Source: Terebella lapidaria (Eukaryota > Annelida > Polychaeta > Terebellida > Terebellidae). From it: DNA of 64,000 nt. The translations under genes were made by a program, and so were the position numbers. A model generated the notes under the pieces. It saw only the letters and a program-made list of their open reading frames with translations. It did no database searches and had not been told where the DNA came from. Below, piece after piece: positions 11,959 through 22,736 of the stretch (the stretch's first letter is position 1; every line of letters starts with the position of its first letter). The stretch is taken from positions 965,001 to 1,029,000 of the forward strand of contig OX424563.1 of assembly GCA_949152475.1 (NCBI GenBank), written 5' to 3'.

Positions 11959-12613
11959 TCGCCAGTTGGGAAGAATCCCACTTGGTGGCATATATGCCCA
12001 AATCAATGGGATAGGCCACCAAATCATCCAAATGGGTATACTTCCTGTATACCCAAATGGGATATACCTGAGAGCTTGGTGGCAGTTTTGTGGTCATACT
12101 CATTGGGGGACTCAGGGGGCCTGGGTATTCATTTTTTTAATAAATATAAAGCAATTGATTCATTTCCCTTTGTGATTGGTTTTAATTTCACACTGTCTGT
12201 CCAATTTATTGCTGGGACATGGGATTTCTCCTAAATAAAAAATATTTTGCTGTGTAAACCTGTTTAGATGTAGTCAGTCAAACAAAAACAAAGTATGTCT
12301 TATGTATCAAAAATTTTCTCAACCCATACATCCTTGTTTATCATAAAAGGTAAACATAAATTTCACACCACTGAAATGAACTGGTCTGTGAAGATGGAAA
12401 AGACACCAAACTCTCCAAAAAGTATATCAGGCCTTTCTTATTAATTATTTCGATAAACCCTCAGACCCCCTCCGTTCTCCAGCATCTGGATCCAGCTACA
12501 TGGGACGAAGCCCTCAGGTATATCCCATTTGAGTATATAGGAAGTATACCCATTTGGTGGCATATATATCCCATTTGGGCATATATGCCACCAAAAGGGA
12601 TTCTTCCCAACTG
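11959..12613. mobile_element. Foldback/MITE-like element with about 150-bp inverted repeats
   Basis: The left arm (about 11959-12120) contains gttgggaagaatccc, ggtggcatatatgccc and ccaaatgggtatacttcc. The right arm (about 12470-12613) is its reverse complement, with small changes. The centre is AT-rich and non-coding. The arms hold internal palindromes such as ggcatatatgcc. No transposase is present, so this is a non-autonomous element of unknown superfamily. Confidence 0.75.
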
Positions 12614-12639
12614 CTCGAGGTTCTAGATCCATATACTAT

Positions 12640-12800
12640 TTTACACGTATTTGTTTTTTGCTGTCGCACTTCAACCTTTAATGCATCTTTCAGAAATACT
12701 TGAATAACTTCAGTGGCTTCTTGATACAATTTTTCACCTAGATGTGACAGTTTGGTTTTGACGGTCACTCGGCCAATAATGATTGGTTGGTAATGATACA
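12640..12800 (-). other. Possible isolated exon or gene relic
   Basis: The minus strand encodes about 55 well-mixed residues (IIIGRVTVKTKLSHLGEK, then YQEATEVIQVFLKDALKVE) that look more protein-like than nearby frames. A possible acceptor (GGTACAG|TTG) lies just upstream and GTATAT lies downstream. I do not recognise the family and no partner exons were found, so it may be a relic or chance. Confidence 0.2.
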
Positions 12801-13073
12801 ACTGTACCCAGCTCTATAGCAAGATTTTATTGAAAGAATAAAGTTAAATTGCCTGCCACCAACCCCCCCCCCCCCTCTCTCCCCCACTGTCACCATATAT
12901 TTTCACCACAACATCCCATAGTTACCCATATTACTGCATATTGAATTAACAGTATTTATCTAGAACAACATACATTTTTAATGAACCATGGGCCATTCAA
13001 GTTGATTGAACTCAACCAAAACTACATTAAGAAAAACCCATGCAGCCTAACTGCTTATAAATTATAACCTATA

Positions 13074-13367
13074 CCGTATTGCTCCTAATAGTAGCTCGGC
13101 GAGCCAAAGCAAGACCTCCTGTAGCAGCACGCGCAAATATGAGGTCAAAATTCATGTCAAATTTAAAAAGATCACTCAATAATATACTTATAGTCTTCAA
13201 TCCCCTTCATTATGATTCATATAACATAAATATGTGGATTGGAACACTGTAAGATTTTATTAGAAAGATATGAAGTGAATAACAAGGTTTCAAATATCGA
13301 ACATTTTTGGTGAAAAGAGGGGGACGCTCTAATATTAGGGCGCATGCCACTATTAGGACCACTACGG
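13074..13367 (+). mobile_element. TA-flanked MITE, family 1, complete copy
   Basis: The element begins CCGTATTGCTCCTAATAGTAG and ends with the inverted form (ctattaggaccactacgg), flanked by TA on both sides. A TA target-site duplication is typical of Tc1/mariner-type elements. It is about 294 bp and non-coding. The interior carries aggtcaaa-type motifs and a Y-rich block also found in the copies at 15.2/20.0, 20.9 and 42.1 kb. Confidence 0.85.
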
Positions 13368-13379
13368 TATGACTGTATT

Positions 13380-13740
13380 CTGTGCCAAGATTAGATTAAG
13401 TAAAGTTTATTATAACCTACACATAGACTATGCTGAGATTACTAGTATTTATTATAATAGACTATAGTTATAGACTATGCTTCATAGGTCTTATGACCTA
13501 TAAATAGGCTATGTTGAGATTACCAAGTGTTTATTATAACTGAAATATCGACCATGCAGAGATAACTACATGTAAGTGTTGATTATGATGTCCAAGTAGA
13601 CTATGCGGAGATTACCTAGTGTTTATTATAACTTACACACAGACTATGCTGAGATTAACTTGTTTAGTATAATCTACAGATAGACCATGCTGAGATTTGG
13701 GTAACTATAGATTACCTGAAATTAATTATATCTTGACATT
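13380..13740. repeat. Degenerate tandem repeat, agactatgctgagatta units
   Basis: At least six imperfect units around 'tagactatgctgagattac' and 'tgtttattataac' occur between 13425 and 13700, spaced 45-85 bp. This looks like an old minisatellite. From 13741 to 14880 I recognise no gene or repeat. Confidence 0.6.
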
Positions 13741-14882
13741 AAAGCCGAGAGGCTTTGTGGCATCCCCAATTTTTTTTCGTTTCTGTACTATTTGTGAAGT
13801 GGGGCAAACAAAGAATACATAGGACCATGGGGGCTGAATATGGGTAATGGTAGTCCTAAGCTCACTGGACAGTTGATCACTGGACTTTCTGCTAGAAATT
13901 GCTTGAATAATTGGTCAAACTAGTCATCTTAGAACTTGACGAAAAATAATAGGGGTTATAGCAAAGTATTTCAGATGAGCTTTGAAAGTTTTGACAAGAT
14001 TGGTCAAGGCATTCATGAAACCAGAAATCAAACCGCAGAAGAAGAAAAAACAAGGATGCCTAATTGTACAAAGATTATCACTTAGAAATCATTTTGTTCT
14101 TTTCCATGGCTCATCAAAGTGGAAATAGCCAAAACAACAAAATATTATGGGGTTCACACTCTTGATCCGACTTTAACGGGAAACCGACTTCTAGCTAGGT
14201 TTGGGATTCTGTCCCAAACTTGATGTTTTGTCAGGATTAACTTCTGTGTAAGTGCTGACTTGTCGACTTTCTAGTCGCTGGTCAAGTTTTCAAGGTTCTT
14301 ACAAAAACAAAACCTGGCCGTAAGCTATACAGTCAATGTTCAGTTGCCTGTCCAATCCATGCCCTAACATGGTCAGTATACTGTCATGGGTATATTATAG
14401 GAGTTCCAGGGGATTGAGAAATTATCACCCGCAGCAAAATATGTGGCACTTGGACTCCTCTCAAAGTTTTCCCGACTTTCATGTGATATGTGTAGATTCA
14501 AATCATTAATAAAAAGTTGGGGTCACCACAGTGGATGTTTTGCAAAACACTTTGAACACATTTGGCATTCATTCGAAATCAGCCATATTATCCAGTTCAA
14601 AATTATTATGGTAGAAACTCAGTCCATATGTCTAATGGATTGTACATATCAAAATAATGCAATAAAATGTTCGTCATTTGAATGCTGCATGTCAGACTAG
14701 AAATCGTGTGTCCGTTTGCCACCAAAAAGGTTGACCTACGTCACAACACTCACCGTCACGATCAACAGATCGCACCACAATTACTTGCATAACTAATACA
14801 TAATGAAAAAAACCTGAATATTAATTTTTCTCCATCCATCGTCTTTAAATTAAACTTGGACGAATAAACGTGCTTAACATAC

Positions 14883-15117
14883 ATGCCCAGTTAGCTCAGT
14901 TCGTATGTGGGCTGACTTCTCACCAATGCAGTCACGTGTGGGTTCCATCTCCGGCCTCGGCAGTATGTGAGGTGGTATGTGGTCGCCTTATCGGGCAAGT
15001 GGGTTTTCACCAGGTTCTCTGCTTTCCTTTCATGATAATGACCACCCTTAGGCCAAGATCCAAGCAAAGGAACTTAGGGCTGAAACTGGAGTGTAATAGA
15101 TATGTGGCATAAAGCCA
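14883..15117 (+). mobile_element. tRNA-derived SINE
   Basis: The 5' part resembles a tRNA: 'agttagctcagttcgt' fits an A box and 'gggttccatctcc' a B box, about 45 bp apart, with acceptor-like gccc at the start. Some 160 bp of unrelated body follow. Anticodon-arm and acceptor pairing are poor, so this is a SINE with an RNA polymerase III promoter and not a working tRNA gene. No target-site duplication was identified. Confidence 0.6.
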
Positions 15118-15306
15118 ATGGTCTAAATCAAGATACTTGTTAAATAAGTCTTAAAGTATTGGCATACCGTATTGGTCCTAATAGTGGCACGTGCCCTAAT
15201 AGTAGAGCACCCCCTTCTCCCCAAAAATGTTCGATATCTGTAACCTTGTAATTCACTTCATGTCTTTCTGATAAGATCTTGGGAGTGTTCCAATTCACAC
15301 ATTTAT

Positions 15307-17230
15307 TTTTTTTTCTTTTTTTAGGTTACCGGACCTATGGTCCGTAACCTATTGGCATGGCGATGCGTCCGGCGTCGTCCGTCGTCCGTCGTCGTCGTCG
15401 TCGTCGTCGTCGTTGTTGTCCGTCAACAATTTTATCTTTAAAGTTTACGATCGAATTTTTCTGAAATTTTGCACAAAAATGCCTAAAAATATTTCGAGAG
15501 GGAGGTATTTTTTAGTTTTTTGATTTTCGCATTTTTTTCAAAATGGCGGCCGTTTTCGACGAAAAATGCCTGATTTTGGACTTTGGCGGCCGTTTTCTCA
15601 AAATCTGTTCAGTAACTTTTTTTTCTTATTGATGAAAAACACTCCTCATATGTACCCCTGTGACATGTATAAATTTCGTTGCGCTTGAATCGCTTGAAGT
15701 GGGCCATTTTTTGCCCAAACTCGGCCCAAATGTGACTTTCCCATGTTAAATTTTCCTATGCTTTATAATGGCACACATTAAGCCTAATATCTCACTTAAT
15801 ATTGAAATTAGAGACTAGGAATGAATTGTGGACATATAGGAAATGATATATGCTGAATATTCTCGTGACCTTGAATTTGACTTTTGACCTCATTTTCAAG
15901 GTCACAGGACAAAATGGCTAATATCTCGCTTATTATCGACTTTACAGCTTAGGAATCAGTTGTGAACATATAGGAAATGATATATGCTGAATATTCTTGT
16001 GACCTTGAATTTGACCTTTGTCCTCATTTTCAAGGTCACATGACAAAATGGCTGATATCTCGCTTCTTATCGACTTTACAGTTTAGGAATCAATTGTGAA
16101 CATATAGGAAATGATATATGCCGAATATTCTCGTGACCTTGAATTTGACCTTTGACCTCATTTCCAAGGTTGCAGGACAAAATTGCTAATATCTCGCTTA
16201 TTATCGACTTTACAGCTTAGGAATCGATTGTGAACATATAGGAAGTGATATATGCTGAAAATTCTCGTGACCTTGAATTTGACCTTTGACCTCTTTTCAA
16301 GGTCACAGGACAAAACGGCCAATATCTTGCTTATTAGCGACTTTACAGCTTAGGAATCAATTGTGAACATATAGGAAATGATATATGCTGAAAATTCTCA
16401 TGACCTTGAATTTGACCTTTGACCTCATTTTCAAGGTCACATGACAAAATGGCTAATATCTCGCTTATTATCGACTTTACAGCTTAGGAATCGATTGTGA
16501 ACATATAGGAAATGATATATGCTGAATATTCTCATGACCTTGAATTTGACCTTTGACCTCATTTCCAAGGTCACAAGACAAAATTGCTAATATCCCGCTT
16601 ATTATCGACTTTAACGGTTAAGAATCAATTGTGAACATATAGGAAATGATATATGCTGAATATTCTCATGACCTTGAATTTGACCTTTGACCTCATTTTC
16701 AAGGTCACAGGACAAAATGGCCAATGTCTTGCTTATTAGCGCCTTTACAGCTCAGAAATCAATTGTGAACATATAGGAAATGATATATGCTGAATATTCT
16801 AGTGACCTTGAATTTGACTTTTGACCTCATTTTCAAGGTCAACAGGACAAAATGGCTAATATCTCGCTTATTATCGACTTTACAGCTTAGGAATCAGTTG
16901 TGAACATATAGGAAATGATATATTCTGAATATTTTAATGATATTGAATTTGACCTTTGACCTAAATTTCAAGGTCAGTCATTTTATTTTCAAAGTCAGAT
17001 TACAAAATGGCTTATATCTCGCTTATTATCAAATTTACAGCTTGGGGTCCATAGTGAACATATAGGAAATGATGTATGCTGAATAGTTTGGTGATCTAGA
17101 ATTTAACCTTTGATCCCATTTTCAAGGTTAGAGATATGGCGATTTCAGTGGTCACCTTCAATTTGACCTTCAACTTTCTCGGCTTAACTCTGTATATTTC
17201 TCCGGTAACCTTTCTAGCCCATTGGGCTAA
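15307..17230 (+). mobile_element. Pearl/Helitron-like non-autonomous element A, copy 1
   Basis: The left end is a T-rich run then GGTTACCGGACC-tat-GGTCCGTAACC, a near-perfect hairpin, followed by a CGTCCGTC-rich block. The centre is a 134-bp tandem array. The right end is tccggtaacc then TAGCCC-att-GGGCTA, a second hairpin. No coding capacity. The plan (unique left end, tandem core, unique right end) resembles the bivalve pearl-type and Helitron-associated satellites. Family assignment is inference. Confidence 0.7.
15770..17110 (+). repeat. 134-bp tandem array rich in AGGTCA sites
   Basis: About nine units. The phrase aaggtca followed by 'gacaaaatggc' recurs near 15898, 16032, 16166, 16299, 16433, 16567, 16701, 16835 and 16970, that is every 133-135 bp. 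Most units hold TGACCTTTGACCT, the reverse of a DR1 nuclear-receptor element (AGGTCA-n-AGGTCA), plus TGACCTTGAA and TTCAAGGTCA as inverted extended half-sites. Unit-to-unit divergence is low in the middle and higher at the edges. Confidence 0.9.
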
Positions 17231-19372
17231 TTTTTTTTTTTTTTTCTTTTTTAGGTTACCGGACCTATGGTCCGATAACCTATTGCCGTCGCGTTGCGTC
17301 CGTCGTCCGTCGTCCGTCCACATTTTTATCTTTAAATTTTACAGGCGGATTTCCCTGAAAATTTTGCACAAAGTTGCCTAAAAATATTTCAAGAGGGGGT
17401 TATTTTTTAGTTTTTTGATTTTCGCTTTTTTCTCAAAATGGCGGCCATTTTTGACGAAAAATGGCCAAATTTGCACCTGGCCTGTCTTTTCTCGAAAACT
17501 GTCTGATCAGTTTTGAGATTATTGTTTCAAAAGATTCCCCTTATGTACCTTTATGATGTGTATAAGTTTTGTTGCCCTTGAACCGCCGGTCTCCGTGTGG
17601 CGGCCATTTTGAATTTTTGACGGGTCAGCGAAAAAAATTTTGTTTGCCCCAAATCGCGTTACTATTCATTTTGGGTCATTCTAGACAAAAAAAAAATTTT
17701 CACCCTTTGAAAAAAATTTTGGACTTAGAAATTTTCGGCACTTTTTTCCTTCATAATGGGAGCTGCCAGGACTGTACTCATAGTTCGCTTGAAGATAGAG
17801 CTTAGATATTGGCACTTTCAAATAGGAAGTCATATATAGCGAGTAGGGAGGTGACCTTGAATTTGACCTTTGATGACCTTGAAAGGTCAAAACAGCCATT
17901 TTTGGGTGAAAAAAATATGCCCAAATTTGCCTCTACAGATGAAATGCATGTAGATAGAGCTTCAGTTTGCATTATGAACATATAGGAAGTCATATATTAC
18001 AGTGCAAATCAAAAACTTTTTGATACATCTGACATTGGGACAGATGTGAAAATTTATCACATAGGACATTGTCTCTCAATGTAGGACAAGAGTTTGAAGC
18101 CTACCAGAATCAGAAATACAGTCCATATTGGAATGACAAATGGCACAAGATACTTGCTCAATCATATCATAATAGCAATCTATGTAGACTCCGTAACAAG
18201 ACAAAATTCTGAGCTGAAACTCTCCACATTGCACAAGAATAATATTATATTGTAATGAAACAACAATACAAGTCGCCAAATGTGCACACTTTATAATAAA
18301 TTTATTGACTTATGGTTTCTGTTATGTTCAGAGTAGAGTACCGAAATCATCAAAACCAACACACTTAGCAGAACAAGATAGATCTACCTCAATAATCACA
18401 TTCAAATCTACACATCATGTATACATGATGTATACGTCAGGGTGCTGCTTGGACACTGTGTGAAATGTCAGCTAACATGAAACTGATAGTGAAATTCATG
18501 GTGATAATAATATCTAAGGTGATAACTGGTAAGGACAAGGTTTTCATATTTATGACAAGATGCAGACAAACAGTATCATAGTTGAACAATAGCCTCCAAC
18601 ACTTTGAAGACGATAGTATTGTGTTGGGTTTTTTGGGAATATCAAGTCTTGAGATTGTGTGTTGTATGCCCCAACCTTGGTATTCTCAAACGGCGCGATT
18701 TTACTCTTACTCAAACAACTTGTATTACGAGATGGTGTGTGCTTGAACAATTTACGAGAGGTTTCAAGATTGATCGAAGATCCAAGTTTGCGGGAGTGTC
18801 TAAAATTCGGAAAACAATCAAACCGCACTTGGACTCAGGCTGGATTATACACATCTGACATCTGGACAGAAGTGTTGCCGATTGACATCGGACATACAGT
18901 CATTTACACAGGACATGTCAGACGGTCCGACGGTTTTTCATATACACTGATATTATATGGAACAACTAATGATGACCTTGATTTTCACCTTGGGTGACCT
19001 TGAGTGCTAAATGTCTGACTTGAAATCTTGAAAATGGCCTCTGAAGCATAAACTTTTGCACATACAGGTTAGGATTGTGTATAAGCCTGTAAAAAAGTCA
19101 TGTATAAATGGCACATTTTTTGGTGACCTTGAACTTGACCTCAAAGACCTTGAAGGGCGAATCTCAAAATCTGAAATTGGCCTCTACACACGAAATACTT
19201 GTTGATAAAACTTATATGTTTGTATTATCAACATACGAAGTCGTATGCAGCATACCTGATGGTGACATTGAGATTCACAAAGATGACCTTGACTGGTAAA
19301 TCTTAAAATCATATGTCACCTACAATGCTTGAAACCAAAATTGTCCGGTAACCTATCTTAGCCCTTGGGCTA
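17231..19372 (+). mobile_element. Pearl/Helitron-like element A, copy 2, directly adjoining copy 1
   Basis: It starts at a new T run with GGTTACCGGACC-tat-GGTCCGATAACC and ends with tccggtaacc and TAGCCC-tt-GGGCTA. The termini match copy 1. The core differs: it has sparse, diverged 'gaccttga' units (about 17850, 18975, 19120, 19280) and about 800 bp (18030-18860) with no similarity I can see to copy 1. Copies 1 and 2 sit head to tail with no spacer. Confidence 0.7.
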
Positions 19373-19932
19373 ATTTTTCTTCTTCCGCTGTTTTGGTTTC
19401 CGGACGATAACTTTAGATTGCCTTGACGGATTCTTGTCAAATTTTCACCACAAGTCAGAAATGATATGTGGAAGAACCCTATTCTTTTTGAGCCGGATCC
19501 GAGGTCCGTGAGGATGAAATCAAGGCTAATTTTGAAACTTGGTTTCCGGACGATAACTGGAAAAATTTTAACGCAATAGTTGCAAAACTCTGCATGGAGG
19601 TTCATATGCCACCAGGGAAGAACCCTATTGACTTTGGGATTGATCGGTCAAACGACCTTTGACCTAGAGGTCAAAATAATTTTTTGCTGATTCATCCTTG
19701 AGGCTTTCTGCATATCTCAGAAACCGTGCGTCGTAGAGCGAAACGGACGTTATTTTCGGACTAGTCGCCCTAGACAAACATGTCTAAGGGGTATTACGGA
19801 TGAACTTTGAACTTGACCTGAAATTTTTTTGGTTGAGTCGATATTTTTCTTTTTCGTCGATATCTAGTAGATATTATAAATTAATCATCACACCGAAATG
19901 CCTTCAAGGCATCTTTAGGCCTTGACGTCTAG
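19373..19932 (-). mobile_element. Element B, short copy with a single repeat unit
   Basis: On the opposite strand this is the same element as 44703-46975: 'ttggtttccggacgataact', 'gcctcaagg...gtcaaaggtcg', one 'cgtcgtagagcgaaacggacg...' unit, and the terminus 'ggccttgacgtctagt'. Only one copy of the 147-bp unit is present, against about ten in the other copy. It lacks the terminal A-rich and 'aaggcatttctgccg' end. Confidence 0.8.
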
Positions 19933-20080
19933 TTTGAATCATAATAAAAAGGATTGAAGGCTATAGGTATATTATTCAGTGATTTTCTTAAATTTGACCT
20001 CAAGTTTGACCTCATTTTTGTGCGCGCTGCTGCAGGAGGTCTTGCTTTGGCTCACCGTGCCACTATTAGGACCAATACCG

Positions 20081-20940
20081 TAATCGGGTTTTGGTTTTCC
20101 CTGCGAAAGTGATCAGTAGATGCCTAAAAGTCAGACGAACACTAAAATTTCACTGATTTGCTTGTACCTCATATATATAAGCTGTATACTGATGGAACCC
20201 ACACTTTTAGATTTGAATTGTATATGCCCAAGATAACGGCATTAAATGTAAACTCGTGGCTTTGTTTATGTTAGCGCAAATGTAAACAATTCGTTCACAT
20301 CGTGCGTTTTCTCAGTATGTTCAAACTTCATTGTAGGGTCATTCGGGCGTAGTTTGAAGGATCTATTGGTGCTATATCATCAGGAATAAACTAGCCAATT
20401 GTTCTATAACAAATTCCAAAAACGGATTATGCAACTTTAATTATACTTTCTAATTAAGTTGTCACTAATTAGAGTTGAGTAACTGGGAGGCATGTTTTGC
20501 CTATTGTTAACTGAATCCGGAAAGATTATGCACATTATGCCCCCTACCAAATCTCATGATGACATAATCTTTATGATTATTATTACTGACTAATCCCGAT
20601 TACTAAATTACTAATTAGGTCACTAAAACCTTACAAATTTCAATTAATTCAAAATTTGGGGCTTCAATTCCTTCAACTACAAGGATATTACTGAAGTACC
20701 CTCGAATGGTCCCATACTCATATCATTCAATACTAATTAAAATAATTACCTACCGGTAATTATTTTCACCAAATTCCTTTACACTATAATTGTGTCACGT
20801 CCTACATTCATGCTTATCAGTGTTATCACGCCATGCCTCTGATATCTCTACCAAACATCTCTATCAAACAATGTCAGCATAGGCTCATGTACACGTAGGT
20901 TATAATTTCACTCCTGATAATGCTGAATTGGTAAACTACT
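20081..20940. other. Intergenic, no gene or repeat recognised
   Basis: AT-rich sequence without a supported open frame. Several aattag/ctaatta motifs occur but show no clear structure. Confidence 0.4.
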
Positions 20941-20941
20941 C

Positions 20942-21113
20942 CCCATATTGGTCCTAGTATTATATAGTAGCACGGTGTGCCAAAGCTTGACCTGAAGCAG
21001 CACGTGCAAAAATGAGGTCAAACTTGAGGTCAAATTTAGGAAAATCACATACATTGTAATAATATACCTATAGCCTTCAATTAGGGTGCATGCCACTTTT
21101 AGGACCAATACGG
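20942..21113 (+). mobile_element. Family 1 MITE, internally deleted copy
   Basis: The copy starts ccatattggtcctag, holds 'gtgccaaagc' and 'aatgaggtcaaacttgaggtc', and ends 'cacttttaggaccaatacgg'. At 172 bp it is shorter than the 294-bp full copy. Confidence 0.8.
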
Positions 21114-21236
21114 CAGTATCATGAGTATGATTATGATTTGGGTCTGAACTGCAATGTGATATTTTGAATTAGTGGAAATGGCAGTCGTACCATGTGTACC
21201 AGCCCCGTTCGTTCGGGCTGTTGGGTATTCTGAATA

Positions 21237-21283
21237 CCATATTGGTCCTAATAGTGGCATGTGCCCTAATAGTAGAGTAAGTA
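21237..21283 (+). mobile_element. Family 1 MITE, terminal fragment
   Basis: Only the terminal part (ccatattggtcctaatagtg...ccctaatagtagag) is present. The rest is missing. The following 21284-22340 has no supported gene. Confidence 0.7.
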
Positions 21284-22302
21284 CTTTTCAACCAGAATCA
21301 TCTACCAATCGAACAGAACTGCAAATTCTAGAACTGTTTGGCTAGTTACACATTTAAGATTCTGCTCATTTGCTGAAAAGACCAAATATCATGATTCCAT
21401 TCTGTCAATTCTAGAATGACAAATCAGTATACATGTATCATCAAACTGTTCATTAATTTTCGGAGTTCCAAAATTTACATAACGCTTTTTAATATGTTTA
21501 AAGGATGTTAGACCACACCCCCTCCGTTACTTAACACTTGAAGCTCTCTCTGCAATTCATTAGGAATTCGTGCATCAATTACGGAATTTTAATGCTATAT
21601 ATGCGCTGTATACATGTAGTAGATAGAGCACGAGCCCTTTTCCGAGTTTGCCTAATGTAAAAAAACTGTTCAGGTCGGCTCAATGAGGGTCTTCAAATGC
21701 ATCAATCAATATGTACGGTATTCTTTTTCGTAATATATACCTTATGAATAAGTGCCAAGTGCCCCCTTGGTTTCAATATATGCTCAAAACACACACAGAG
21801 AAACTTTTACCCTCAGCTTCTGGGGCACTGAGCGGGCCCCAGCCCCCACCCCCACGTCCATATGCATCGTCTCTTATATTCTCTCCCATTGCAAAATCCT
21901 GGATCCGCCTCTGGAGATCATGCTGTGTGGTCAATATTTTACACATTATCTCATTTTCCACATGTCACTGGACATTCAAATAAATACACGTACACATATA
22001 CATTCCCTAAAATGCACCAGAGACCACCAACATGTAAGATGCTTCAGCTTCTGGGGGCCACACCCCTGTCGGATTGAAAGTACATCCCCCCACTACCACA
22101 CTTCAAAACCCAGTGGTACGGCCCTGTCTACCGGTAGGTTTTTATTTCGGACCCAATTATAGCTATAGGATATATATTTTAAAACTGAACTGCGTGCGGC
22201 ATTTAGACTACGTTTGTTTGAGTGACATGCATCCGATACCTTATAGGTTGGGTTTGTGATTCTGTTTAATTTTTGCTTGTCCAAAAAAAATCGCTCCCAT
22301 CG

Positions 22303-22330
22303 CTCCCCCAAACCCCCCCCCCCCCCCCCC
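22303..22330 (+). repeat. Poly-C tract
   Basis: A C-rich run (about 19 C interrupted once upstream by 'aaa'). A similar C run is at 26238-26263. Both are prone to length change and assembly error. Confidence 0.7.
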
Positions 22331-22339
22331 TAAATCCAC

Positions 22340-22638
22340 CCTTGATCCCAGGTCTCGCTCACTGGTGAATTCAGCACTCGAGATGTTGTCCTTCGGCCCG
22401 GAGAGTACATTAAACTTGGTGCTGGGTGAGGATTACGGTTGCTGCACCGGGATTCTCAGCGGTGGTGATGGGGAAGCTGATAGATGTACCCTGATCAGCT
22501 TCAGGCCGCTGTAGAAATTCTGACAAAGCAGTACATACACCACACGAAACAGGACCCCACTGGAAATGAGTGCGTGGCTGCGTGCACTTTCGTGGGTTAT
22601 CCTGAAGGCTCACCCCCTGAATAAATCCATCCATCCAT
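22340..22638 (+). mobile_element. Probable SINE 3' part with (ATCC)n tail
   Basis: A GC-richer 290-bp block ends in 'gaataaatccatccatccatcc', a simple-repeat tail as used by SINE/LINE retroposons. The tRNA-like head was not identified, so this is either 5'-truncated or another repeat type. Confidence 0.4.
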
Positions 22639-22736
22639 CCATATGCAAGTAATTAAGAATGAAAGACGTACATATATTTATTACTGTTTGCCGGCATTGA
22701 TGGAAGACAACCACAATGTAATATACTTTTGCCTTA

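Larger units (their letters stand above)
15167..20080 (-). mobile_element. TA-flanked MITE, family 1, split by a 4.6 kb composite insertion
   Basis: MITE sequence runs 15167-15306 (CCGTATTGGTCCTAATAGTG and following) and resumes at about 19931 (tgaatcataataaaaagg...) to end at about 20080 with ctattaggaccaata. Joined, the two parts match the complete copy at 13074-13367 in reverse orientation, and the break falls at one point ('cacacatttat' then 'tgaatcataa'). Everything between is younger inserted DNA, described separately. Confidence 0.85.

Noticed and set aside
14883-14960. Possible tRNA gene
   Set aside because: A and B boxes are present but the acceptor and anticodon stems do not pair well, and a SINE-like body follows.
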